From positions 1 through 23,348 of the IMG/VR virus record IMGVR_UViG_3300012920_000276: a DNA stretch of 23,348 bases; one strand, given 5' to 3'. Below are positions 14,356 to 21,172 of this stretch, piece after piece. Numbering within the stretch: position 1 is the first letter of the stretch; the number at the start of each line of letters is the position of its first letter. Source of the DNA: a virus. The notes beneath the pieces were generated by a model. It had not been told where the DNA came from, made no database searches, and saw only the letters and a program-made list of their open reading frames with translations. Position numbers and translations under genes: made by a program.

Positions 14356-15985
14356 TTCTAACCTTTAATTTCATTTTGTTAATATTCTTAACCATAGATT
14401 CTACTTGTTCTAAATATTTAGAATCATTAGTTTCTTTATATAATTTTTTGTTTTTACTAACTTCTTTCTTCATATAATCAAGATTGAGTTTAGTTATTAA
14501 ATCTTTTGCGTATTTATTTTTATCTTTAATATTATCTATTATAGTTAATCTAGAAGCATATTTATTATTTCTTGCCAGATCTTGAGTTAATCCTTCCGGT
14601 TTATTTGTAATTATATCTACTAAATCTTTATCTAATCTATTCTTTAAAAAACCATTAATTGGAACTTTTATATCATCACAAGCATATAATAACATTAACT
14701 CATCTTCTAAATTTAGTTCATCTTTCTTTAAATCCATCATTTCAGTTAATGGAGCCTTTTTATATTGGGCTAGCCAATGTTCTAAATGTTTTTCATCATA
14801 ACCTGATAAGTCACTCAATATTTTTAAGTCTTGGCTTAACTTTAATTTATTACGATGACCAGATATACGTTTTAAAGTAGATTCCAATCCCTTTTGTTCA
14901 TGGCAAAATTCAACAAAGTTGTAGCCGTATTTACTATTTAGTTTATCCCAATCAAAGCGATGTTTATATCGGGCTAAATCATCAGGGTCTTTTCCTTCAA
15001 CATGAATAATATGTGAATCGATATTTCTTTCAATTAAAAATTCACCAATGCGGATTACAGCTTCAACACCAGCTTTATCACCATCACTCATGATAGTAGC
15101 TTTTTTTACAGCCCTTTGAAATAGATTAGCCTGATCAGCCCCAAAATAACTACCTGATACTGCAACGGCATTTTGAATACCGCGTTGATGTAACTGTAAA
15201 ACATCAAACTGTCCTTCAGTAATTACAATTTCTTTTTGTCTTCTAATTTGTTGAGCGTTTTGTGACCAACCATATAATAGTTTTGATTTTTTAAACCAGT
15301 CACTATCTTTTGAGTTTAAGTATTTAGGTATCTTTTGAGATACTCCCAATGTACGCCCTGTAAATCCAATCAATTTCTTTTGATGAAAAATTGGAAAGAT
15401 TATACGATTTTTAAAATAATCTCTATAGTGCCCAGCATCAGTTTTCAATATAAGGTTTGCTTGCTCAAGTAAATCATTATCTAAATGCTGGTCTACGAGC
15501 CAAGTCCATGAATTTGGTGAATAACCTAATTGAAACAATTTTGCTGTCTCCTGCGTTATTCTACGCTCTCTTAAAGCCATTCTAGCATTAGCGCTTGCAT
15601 CATCTTTTGTAAATAAGATATTAGAGTATAGATTTAAAGCAAATTGATTGATTTCAAAGACATCTTTAAATTGTTTGCCTTGAGCTTTAGGGGCAAGATC
15701 TGGTCTTCCCACTTTTTCAGCTAACATTGTTAAAGCCTGTGGATAGGGCACATCTTCATATTTTGAAATAAAACTAGCAGCGTTACCCGTTTCACCACAA
15801 CCAGAACCAAAGCATTTAAAAATGCCTAATTTTGGGGAGATGACCAATGAGGGGTCACTGTCATGATGAAACGGGCACTTACATCTATAGTTTTCACCAA
15901 TTTTTTGAATTGGCATATAGTCTTTTATTACATCTTCAATTTGTACTAAAGCGAATAATTGGGCTGAATCGTGTTGTTTACCCAT
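14327..15985 (-). CDS. dnaG: DnaG-type primase
   Basis: This 552-residue protein makes RNA primers at the replication fork. The N-terminal CHC2-type zinc finger uses C37, H40, C58 and C63 (C-P-F-H, then F-K-C-F-G-S-G-C). A DnaG core follows, with the toprim metal motifs ITEGQFDVL (near 252-260) and MSDGDKAG (near 299-306), and D-P-D-D after that. The C-terminal 180 residues are helical and Lys-rich, as in the DnaB-interacting tail of DnaG, but diverged. The ATG overlaps the methyltransferase stop by 8 nt. No DnaB-type helicase is in this window, so the partner is elsewhere in the genome or from the host. Confidence 0.95.
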   Translation of the reverse strand: MGKQHDSAQLFALVQIEDVIKDYMPIQKIGENYRCKCPFHHDSDPSLVISPKLGIFKCFGSGCGETGNAASFISKYEDVPYPQALTMLAEKVGRPDLAPKAQGKQFKDVFEINQFALNLYSNILFTKDDASANARMALRERRITQETAKLFQLGYSPNSWTWLVDQHLDNDLLEQANLILKTDAGHYRDYFKNRIIFPIFHQKKLIGFTGRTLGVSQKIPKYLNSKDSDWFKKSKLLYGWSQNAQQIRRQKEIVITEGQFDVLQLHQRGIQNAVAVSGSYFGADQANLFQRAVKKATIMSDGDKAGVEAVIRIGEFLIERNIDSHIIHVEGKDPDDLARYKHRFDWDKLNSKYGYNFVEFCHEQKGLESTLKRISGHRNKLKLSQDLKILSDLSGYDEKHLEHWLAQYKKAPLTEMMDLKKDELNLEDELMLLYACDDIKVPINGFLKNRLDKDLVDIITNKPEGLTQDLARNNKYASRLTIIDNIKDKNKYAKDLITKLNLDYMKKEVSKNKKLYKETNDSKYLEQVESMVKNINKMKLKVRNGQSYSSSI

Positions 15986-16985
15986 TTACCAACTCTTTAA
16001 TTTTTAAATCATCTAACATCTGTTTAATATAATAAGCAATTGCCATTGATACTTGCGGGACTATTGATTTGCCCACCTGGTCTAATTGTCCAGATTCATT
16101 ACCATAAAATTTGAAGCTATCCGGAAAACCCATAATTCTAGCATTCTCCCTAACGGTTAGAACCCTAGATTCATGAGGGTGTACAAAACGAGAACAATGA
16201 GATGCGATAGTACCTGCGTGTTTTTCCGGATTTAGCCTCAAGTTATTCTGTGTACCATAATAAGATTCACCAATTTTTAGTTTAGAAAAACCTTCAATTC
16301 TTTTAGCAGAATGTCTTGGCGGTTTATTGTTTGCTACATCTTCTGGAATATCTAATACTTCTTTTAAAATTTTACCTCTATAATATTTTCTAATTAAATC
16401 AACAAAATCCATTTCTTCTAATGCTTCAAAACTAAATTTGGGTACAAAGTTTTTAGCCCCAATTACAAAAGCTCTTTTGCGGCTTTGGGGTACTCCAAAA
16501 TCTAAAGCATTTAAAATAACAGTTTGAATATTATAATTAGGTAATTCATAGATAGAATCTTCACTACCTTTAAACTTTAATTCTTTGCCCTCAAACCATA
16601 AAGTCTTTAAAACATTGGGTACATTTTCTAATACAAAACAATCCGGTTGAATATGATTAACTGCTGTTAAAAATTTTACATAATCAAAATCAAAAGGGTC
16701 TAGCTCATGTAGCTTTCCTTTGTCTTTTCTTTTTGTACCTAAATTACTAAACTGTTTACAATCTGGTGATCCAATAATTAAATGGCTTGGCGTGCCTCTC
16801 AAATCTTTATACCTATCAAAGCCTTTTGTGCAACGGGCTTTGGGAAAGTTATTCATAAATGTATCAGCATTAAAAAAAGCTCGGGGCTCAATATTGAACT
16901 TGACATTAAAGCCACCCCATTGGGCTCCCAACAATGCTCCACCAATTCCTCCATAGATTCCACCTACATTATAAAAGTTAAACAC
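15978..16985 (-). CDS. DNA (cytosine-5)-methyltransferase with unusual P-D-C catalytic motif
   Basis: This 335-residue enzyme has C5-methyltransferase motifs in order: Gly-rich motif I (GGIYGGIGGALLG, 8-20), motif II Glu (N-I-E-P, 31-34), motif IV GSPDCKQFS (72-80) with catalytic C76, motif VI E-N-V (120-122), motif VIII Q-S-R-K-R (167-171) and motif X GKSIVPQVSMAIAYYI near the C-terminus. Canonical motif IV is P-C, but here Asp precedes the Cys. The variable target-recognition region is about 200-275. The start is GTG, whose G is the last base of the preceding TAG stop. It probably methylates cytosine in phage DNA to evade host restriction. No companion endonuclease lies next to it. Confidence 0.9.
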   Translation of the reverse strand: MFNFYNVGGIYGGIGGALLGAQWGGFNVKFNIEPRAFFNADTFMNNFPKARCTKGFDRYKDLRGTPSHLIIGSPDCKQFSNLGTKRKDKGKLHELDPFDFDYVKFLTAVNHIQPDCFVLENVPNVLKTLWFEGKELKFKGSEDSIYELPNYNIQTVILNALDFGVPQSRKRAFVIGAKNFVPKFSFEALEEMDFVDLIRKYYRGKILKEVLDIPEDVANNKPPRHSAKRIEGFSKLKIGESYYGTQNNLRLNPEKHAGTIASHCSRFVHPHESRVLTVRENARIMGFPDSFKFYGNESGQLDQVGKSIVPQVSMAIAYYIKQMLDDLKIKELVNG

Positions 16986-17719
16986 TATACTGTACCGTTC
17001 TTTAGCATTATTCTTTCAAACGACCAAGCATGTAAAGAACCAATCCACATATTTAAATCTCCCATTTGAAGATCCATTTCAAGCTTATCTTTTACCCATT
17101 GTGCTAAACGAATTGTCATATAAATATCATTTTTAAAATGCCTACGTACATCACAACTCCTAATTAAATAAGTACAATGCAACCGATTATCACGTATCAT
17201 AAAATGATAGCCCAATGTGCAAGGTACGCGTTCACCAATATCAACTTGGTCTTCGGGGTACCACACAGAAAGGTAAGCTTGACGCGTTAATGGATCTTTT
17301 TTCATACGCTCAACAAGGTGATCTAAATCTCCATAGTTATAACGTATACCTTTCAAATCACGGGGTGGCCAATATCGTTCCATATAGGAATGGCTAAACT
17401 GTTTATCACCTTCACGAAAACGGTCATTGTCTTTACCATGATCATAATAAGGCCAGTTATAGTATTGATTGCCAGGGTTCAATGGTTGGCCTGATACACG
17501 TTCTTGAAAATGGTCTTCAGACCAAGGCTGGTCAGCTTTAGTTTGGCTTTGAAGTATACTTATATTACTTGGCATTTTCATTTGATAGAAACGTTGTGTT
17601 ATTTCAATCATTGGATGTTCAACTTCAGTTGATTGCCATTTAAGTGGCTTTACTTCTTGACCATTTTTATATAAATCTAAAACTGCTTGTTCAATACATT
17701 CGTGTACAGGTTGTGTCAT
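16985..17719 (-). CDS. Thymidylate-synthase superfamily, probable dCMP hydroxymethylase or methylase
   Basis: This 244-residue protein uses, as a family, methylene-tetrahydrofolate to modify C5 of a pyrimidine nucleotide. The catalytic Cys is in RVPCTLG (C167). R-S-C-D at 187-190 is the phosphate/substrate motif exactly 20 residues later, as in E. coli ThyA (C146, R166). G-S-L-H (H230) matches the ThyA His207 region. Ungapped from R-S-C-D, ThyA Asn177 corresponds to Asp198. That Asn-to-Asp change marks dCMP-specific T4 gp42. HFQERVSGQPLNPGNQY (70-86) matches the usual thymidylate-synthase helix. The gene abuts the C5-methyltransferase by a one-base overlap. Activity on dCMP is inferred; dUMP methylation cannot be excluded. 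Confidence 0.8.
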   Translation of the reverse strand: MTQPVHECIEQAVLDLYKNGQEVKPLKWQSTEVEHPMIEITQRFYQMKMPSNISILQSQTKADQPWSEDHFQERVSGQPLNPGNQYYNWPYYDHGKDNDRFREGDKQFSHSYMERYWPPRDLKGIRYNYGDLDHLVERMKKDPLTRQAYLSVWYPEDQVDIGERVPCTLGYHFMIRDNRLHCTYLIRSCDVRRHFKNDIYMTIRLAQWVKDKLEMDLQMGDLNMWIGSLHAWSFERIMLKNGTV

Positions 17720-17731
17720 TTATTCTCCGTA

Positions 17732-17750
17732 ATTTAATTATTAATTAAAT
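17732..17750. promoter_or_regulatory. Perfect 19-base palindrome upstream of the thymidylate-synthase-like gene
   Basis: Nine-base arms (ATTTAATTA and TAATTAAAT) mirror around one central base, in one of the few true gaps of the operon (17720-17756), 13 bases before the ATG and just upstream of the GGAG site. It could be a repressor operator or promoter element. AT-only sequence makes a chance palindrome more likely than its length suggests. Confidence 0.3.
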
Positions 17751-17756
17751 ATAAGT

Positions 17757-18134
17757 TTAGCCACCAAAAACTTTCTTGGTACCGCCATCATAAACGTAAG
17801 CATGGCCCTCTTGGATTAAGATTTGGTTAACACTCATTGGAGCATCGTCATCACCAATAAATACTTCACCTAATAATCTTCCATATTTACCTAATCCATG
17901 GCTTTGAACTAAAAACTTACTATCATTACCTTCAAGTAGCTCTTTATTTCTAGCCTTAGCTGCTAAACCTTTTTTCTTTTCTTCAAGGTCACGGGTTCTA
18001 CTTTCCCAAGTATCTAAACCCATATATCTGATTCTTTTCTTTACCCATATATCAAATCCTACATCAATAAGAGCATCAATAGTGTCACCATCTACAACTC
18101 TTAATAATTTTGCTTGATAAAAATATCTAGTCAT
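17757..18134 (-). CDS. Staphylococcal-nuclease-like (SNase) domain protein
   Basis: This 125-residue one-domain protein is of the thermonuclease fold, which cleaves DNA or RNA with Ca2+. V-V-D-G-D-T-I-D opens the OB fold. I-R-Y-M-G-L-D-T-W-E supplies the equivalents of Arg35, Asp40 and Glu43 (here R36, D41, E44), and K-Y-G-R-L-L gives the Arg87 equivalent (R86). All catalytic residues are present. There is no signal peptide, so it should act in the cytoplasm, perhaps degrading host DNA or processing ends. An upstream in-frame ATG (18179) lies in the preceding gene. The ATG at 18134 has GAGG 7 nt upstream and starts at the fold boundary. Confidence 0.9.
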   Translation of the reverse strand: MTRYFYQAKLLRVVDGDTIDALIDVGFDIWVKKRIRYMGLDTWESRTRDLEEKKKGLAAKARNKELLEGNDSKFLVQSHGLGKYGRLLGEVFIGDDDAPMSVNQILIQEGHAYVYDGGTKKVFGG

Positions 18135-18135
18135 G

Positions 18136-18465
18136 TTATTCCTCTTTTCCTTTAATGTCGTAACTTGCAGCTGATTCATCTTCTTCGGTTAGGATTGCTT
18201 CATCATTTGCAGCCCCTAAAATAGCATAACCTGCAATATCACGCCAGGGGCTTTCATCAAATGCATCCTTTTCATTAGCTAATCTAAACAACTTATCAAT
18301 AACACGGATAGTCGTTAGCATATCCATAAATTGTTCAGGCTTTACTCCATCAGGGTATAACACTTTTAAAATCTTATGGCCATTACCGAATGAATCACCA
18401 TAGGCTTTGTTTTTTTCAGTAACTAGTTTACCAATTTCTGTAGCAATTTTTTTATATTCTTTCAT
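18136..18465 (-). CDS. DUF1599-type (nucleotide-modification-associated domain 1) protein
   Basis: This 109-residue helical protein has K-N-K-A-Y-G-D-S-F (18-26), the segment IRVIDKLFRLAN (53-64) and W-R-D-I-A-G-Y-A-I-L-G (74-84). This pattern, Y-G-x-S-F then D-K-x-x-R then D-x-A-G/N-Y-A, matches the DUF1599/Nmad1 family, all-alpha proteins found in phages near enzymes of nucleotide or DNA-base modification. It is distantly like MazG pyrophosphatases. Its start follows directly on the stop of the divergent thymidylate-synthase-like gene. Its biochemical activity is not established to my knowledge. It could hydrolyse or bind a modified or competing nucleotide. Confidence 0.7.
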   Translation of the reverse strand: MKEYKKIATEIGKLVTEKNKAYGDSFGNGHKILKVLYPDGVKPEQFMDMLTTIRVIDKLFRLANEKDAFDESPWRDIAGYAILGAANDEAILTEEDESAASYDIKGKEE

Positions 18466-19230
18466 TTAATCTCCAATTAACATATCAATATCAACACCAT
18501 CTTCTTCAAACAATCTATAAGTACGTGTTAATACTCTTTTAATCCACTGCATTTTAACTGTTTCTAAAACTGCAGGGTCACCAAACTTATCTTTAAATCT
18601 TAAAAGCATTTCTTTAAAAGATGGATTCCAACTTGTAATTCCATATTTCCTCATCATCATTGCTGCTGTGGGGGCCTGGTGCATGTTGATAAATGACGAT
18701 GTCATAAAGCAGGAGAATAAAGTACATCTAACACGTTGCTCCACAAACCCCTCCAGCATTTCGTTTAAAAATTCAAAATCCATATAAGTCTTTGGCCATA
18801 TTTCTGTATTTCTAAATACAATTAAAGCTTCATATTCAGTCATAGTTGATTTTTGTATATATAAACTATCCAAACATTTAAGTCTATCCGTTCTATTAAA
18901 AGCTGGTTCAGAAAAACTAATTAAACCTCTAGCTTGTCTTGGCTGTAATTGACGAATTTGAGAAACTAATAAATCATATTGTTTTTCAACCTTGGGTCCA
19001 AAATAACTGTTCCTAAGAGTATCAAGTTTCATATTCTTATTATAACCCGAGTATTTATAAAAGTCTTTTTCTATAATACTATCATCAAAATGTATACCCT
19101 CAGTATAGCCGTAGACTCTTCTAGAAAACATTGTTGGATAGTAATAAGAGTGTTGATTACCTGTAGCTGTATGTACTAAAAGATTGAACCATAGTTCAGA
19201 CATGTTTTTGCCTGTAACTTGAACAAACAT
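18466..19230 (-). CDS. Highly divergent thymidylate-synthase-fold protein (candidate)
   Basis: This 254-residue protein has no obvious match at first sight, but the order of thymidylate-synthase landmarks can be traced. E-L-W-F-N-L-L-V-H (12-20) opens it, and YFGPKVEKQYDLLVSQIRQLQPRQARGLISF (76-106 region) resembles the synthase Tyr-Gly ... Q-x-D ... P-x-S-R-Q-A stretch. C119 (R-L-K-C-L-D) would be the nucleophile. V-F-R-N-T-E-I-W at 138-145 would be R-S-x-D (R140, E143), and I-N-M-H-Q (H184) the late His. Eleven residues after R140 lies D151, where ThyA has Asn177. Spacing Cys to Arg is 21 (20 in ThyA). Neighbours (dUTPase, DUF1599, second synthase-like gene) fit. The fold is inference from pattern; substrate unknown. 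Confidence 0.5.
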   Translation of the reverse strand: MFVQVTGKNMSELWFNLLVHTATGNQHSYYYPTMFSRRVYGYTEGIHFDDSIIEKDFYKYSGYNKNMKLDTLRNSYFGPKVEKQYDLLVSQIRQLQPRQARGLISFSEPAFNRTDRLKCLDSLYIQKSTMTEYEALIVFRNTEIWPKTYMDFEFLNEMLEGFVEQRVRCTLFSCFMTSSFINMHQAPTAAMMMRKYGITSWNPSFKEMLLRFKDKFGDPAVLETVKMQWIKRVLTRTYRLFEEDGVDIDMLIGD

Positions 19231-19653
19231 TTATTTAACACCTGAGCTTCCAAAGCCTCCATCACCTCTTTCAGTATCATCAAGCTCATCAACTTCAATA
19301 GGCTGACCTGCCCAAATTGGTACTAAAATTAATTGTGCAATTTTTTCACCCTTTCTAATTATAACATTAACATCAGAGTGATTAAACAAGTGAACATGTA
19401 TTTCACCTCTATAGCCAGCGTCAATTACTTCAGCGCCTTTGTCTAATTTTAATTTTGTTGCTCTACCTGATTTATTATAAACAAGTAATGCATGCCCTTT
19501 CGGAAACTTACAAGCTAACCCTAAACCTGTCATCATATCACCTCTTGCTGGAATACGTATGTCTTCAATAGTATATACATCCATACCTGCATCATCACCG
19601 TGTGCTCTTTGAGGCACAACAGCATCAGGGTGTAATTTTTTAAACTCTAACAT
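19231..19653 (-). CDS. dut: dUTPase (trimeric deoxyuridine triphosphatase)
   Basis: This 140-residue enzyme hydrolyses dUTP to dUMP and pyrophosphate, keeping uracil out of DNA and supplying dUMP. The five family motifs are all visible: D-A-G-M-D-V-Y (I), N-K-S-G-R-A (II, where many homologues have P-R-S-G-L-A), GAEVIDAGYRGEIHV (III), G-E-K-I-A-Q-L-I-L (IV) and R-G-D-G-G-F-G-S-S-G (V). The C-terminal motif V is complete, so it should be active. Its ATG shares TAATG with the small basic gene upstream. It works together with the glycosylase domain on the polymerase. Confidence 0.95.
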   Translation of the reverse strand: MLEFKKLHPDAVVPQRAHGDDAGMDVYTIEDIRIPARGDMMTGLGLACKFPKGHALLVYNKSGRATKLKLDKGAEVIDAGYRGEIHVHLFNHSDVNVIIRKGEKIAQLILVPIWAGQPIEVDELDDTERGDGGFGSSGVK

Positions 19654-19802
19654 TATTTACCTCTCAGTACAAATTTTAACCTATTCCAAAAACCTTTAAT
19701 TGGCTTTTGTGCAGATTTTTTACCTGCTCTATAACCTTTATTATATATAGCTTTATTTGCTCTATCATTAAGGTCATAAAAGACTCTACTCTTTCTACCC
19801 AT
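19653..19802 (-). CDS. Small basic protein (49 aa), function unknown
   Basis: A frame of 49 codons fills the gap between the dNMP kinase and dUTPase genes exactly: its ATG overlaps the kinase stop by 8 nt and its TAA shares TAATG with dut. The product is very basic (Lys and Arg near one residue in three) with scattered aromatics. It starts M-G-R-K-S-R and ends FWNRLKFVLRGK. No membrane segment is visible. It may bind nucleic acid. The tight junctions on both sides match the operon style and argue for a real gene. Confidence 0.65.
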   Translation of the reverse strand: MGRKSRVFYDLNDRANKAIYNKGYRAGKKSAQKPIKGFWNRLKFVLRGK

Positions 19803-20325
19803 TTTTCATCCTTTCGTTGATTAAGAAATCAACACTGTTATCACCCGAACTTATTCTTGACCTGTTTAATTTAGTTATATCATAAAAGTTTTCATATCCT
19901 GTTATAATCGAATCAAGCTTTTCAACTTTTAAATAATATTCTCCTCTTGATTTCATGCGTTCAATAATATTTTCTCTTGAAGCTGTAATCTCAACATATA
20001 AGTGATTATTTGCTTTTAATCGTTTAGTCAATTCTTCTTGATATTCAGGTGTAAGTAAATTGTATCCTCTGGTAATAGGTCCATAAATCAATTCAGACAT
20101 GTAAAACCTATCAAAGATAAGGGTACCACCTGTTGGCTTAATTGCAAGCTCATAACTATCAAGCATTGCTTTATAATTTTTATATAGTGTATGTGATGCT
20201 GCTGCTGAATCTTCTGTAGGCCTATTCCCGTGCTTAATTAAATAAGCATTTGGTGTTTCTTTAAGTAATCGTTCAGCCATCCAAGTTTTACCTGCACAAT
20301 CTACACCTTCTAGAATCAAGATCAT
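19795..20325 (-). CDS. Thymidylate-kinase-like deoxynucleoside monophosphate kinase
   Basis: This 176-residue P-loop kinase begins at once with the ATP site (EGVDCAGKT, 6-14). It has the D-R-x-x-x-S-E motif of thymidylate kinases (FDRFYMSELIYG, near 70-82) and a lid segment around S-R-G-E-Y-Y, and is compact and slightly shorter than host Tmk. It should phosphorylate dTMP or another dNMP. In phages with modified bases a dedicated kinase accepts the modified monophosphate, as T4 gp1 does, which would suit the thymidylate-synthase-like genes downstream. Substrate cannot be told from sequence. Confidence 0.85.
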   Translation of the reverse strand: MILILEGVDCAGKTWMAERLLKETPNAYLIKHGNRPTEDSAAASHTLYKNYKAMLDSYELAIKPTGGTLIFDRFYMSELIYGPITRGYNLLTPEYQEELTKRLKANNHLYVEITASRENIIERMKSRGEYYLKVEKLDSIITGYENFYDITKLNRSRISSGDNSVDFLINERMKNG

Positions 20326-20328
20326 CTT

Positions 20329-20778
20329 TTACTCCTCATATTTATAAACGCCATCGGCTGCAACTTTTAGCTTACCTTGTTTTATCAATTCTCTAACAAC
20401 CCTTGAGACTCTTGTTTTACAAGTAGAACCTTTTGCAGCATAACCGCGTTCTGTATTAGTTATATCAATAATATCTTTTTTAGTATGTTTATTTTCTTTA
20501 ATCAGATTAAGAATAAATTCTTTTACTGTAATATTAAAGCCTGTCGTTGATGTTCTTTTGGTTTTCTCAACTTTTGCTTCATTCTTTTTATTTTCAATTT
20601 CTTGTAAAGCCAATTGATAAGCATTATAAACTTCATCAATCATTTCACTTTTATCAAGGGTCGGTTTAATATCAATATTGAGTTCTTTCTTGATTACCTC
20701 GCAAATTTCTTCAGCTGATAAATCAGGCATTTCAATAATATTTTTTATATCATCCCTTGTTAATACGCTCATAGCCAT
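20329..20778 (-). CDS. Winged-helix DNA-binding protein candidate
   Basis: This 149-residue protein has an acidic helical N-terminal half (1-70), a Lys-rich linker (about 66-78), then a C-terminal domain of about 70 residues. Helix FILNLIKENK, T-K-K-D-I-I-D-I, a recognition-like helix KTRVSRVVRELIKQGK and a hairpin L-K-V-A-A-D-G-V-Y-K-Y together give the usual winged-helix order. It has the best ribosome-binding site of the window (AGGAGGT, 5 nt from ATG) and a 9-nt gap to the gene upstream. A transcription regulator is likely; a structural DNA-binding role is possible. Confidence 0.6.
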   Translation of the reverse strand: MAMSVLTRDDIKNIIEMPDLSAEEICEVIKKELNIDIKPTLDKSEMIDEVYNAYQLALQEIENKKNEAKVEKTKRTSTTGFNITVKEFILNLIKENKHTKKDIIDITNTERGYAAKGSTCKTRVSRVVRELIKQGKLKVAADGVYKYEE

Positions 20779-20787
20779 CTGTACCTC

Positions 20788-21078
20788 CTACATATTTTTA
20801 ATGAACTTATCTACAAAATCGCTTGTAGACGGTTTTTCTTTTTTAGCAAGTTTATATGCTTGCTCTTCAAATAATTTTTTATCTTCTCTTGATAGAGTAT
20901 TTATTTTATCTCTTACACAATCAAGAATAAAGCTTGATAAACTTTCACCAGGGTATTTAGTTTTTACAAATTCTTCACAAATAGCAACAAAATTTCTTTG
21001 ATGCTTAGGAACGTAAATAGATAATTGTTTATATAAACTATTTTCTTTTTTGTTTGCTTGTTTTTTTTCTACTTGCAT
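20788..21078 (-). CDS. Ribbon-helix-helix-like small protein
   Basis: This 96-residue protein begins with a Lys-rich start, then a single strand Y-K-Q-L-S-I-Y-V-P (16-24) followed by two helices separated by G-E-S-L-S-S-F-I. This is the strand-helix-helix plan of CopG/Arc-type DNA binders, which dimerise through the strand. A charged C-terminal helix follows. GGAG lies just before the ATG, within the 3' end of the small basic frame 21038-21172. Together with the winged-helix gene downstream it may regulate phage transcription. Repressor function is inferred. Confidence 0.55.
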   Translation of the reverse strand: MQVEKKQANKKENSLYKQLSIYVPKHQRNFVAICEEFVKTKYPGESLSSFILDCVRDKINTLSREDKKLFEEQAYKLAKKEKPSTSDFVDKFIKNM

Positions 21079-21172
21079 ATTGCTCCATAGCCTCTCTTTT
21101 TTTCTTTTCTAATTTAAATCTTCTGCGGTACTTAGCTTTAAGTCCGCCCCATTTTCTTCTATTTCTGCCCAA
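21038..21172 (-). CDS. Small highly basic protein (44 aa) from a TTG start, candidate
   Basis: An open frame starting at TTG (21170-21172) gives 44 residues, about half of them Lys or Arg (starts x-G-R-N-R-R-K-W-G-G and ends K-T-S-K-Q-K-R-K). AAGGTGG lies just upstream of the TTG, and it overlaps the previous gene by 14 nt, the same junction used elsewhere here. It would fill the otherwise empty 21079-21158. Against it: the start is not ATG, and it overlaps the next gene by 41 nt. Ribosome-, RNA- or DNA-binding is plausible from charge alone. Confidence 0.45.
   Translation of the reverse strand: MGRNRRKWGGLKAKYRRRFKLEKKKREAMEQYASRKKTSKQKRK

Noticed and set aside
16782-17069. 95-codon + strand frame opposite the methyltransferase start
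   Set aside because: Antisense to methyltransferase motifs I and IV; no start signal and no protein-like composition.
15978-18134. Restriction-modification system (methyltransferase plus SNase nuclease)
   Set aside because: The nuclease is a sequence-nonspecific SNase fold with no recognition domain, and the genes are separated by the synthase homologue. No type II endonuclease is visible.
18135-18179. Upstream ATG extending the SNase-like protein by 15 residues
   Set aside because: It would sit inside the DUF1599 gene without a ribosome-binding site, whereas the ATG at 18134 has GAGG at good spacing.
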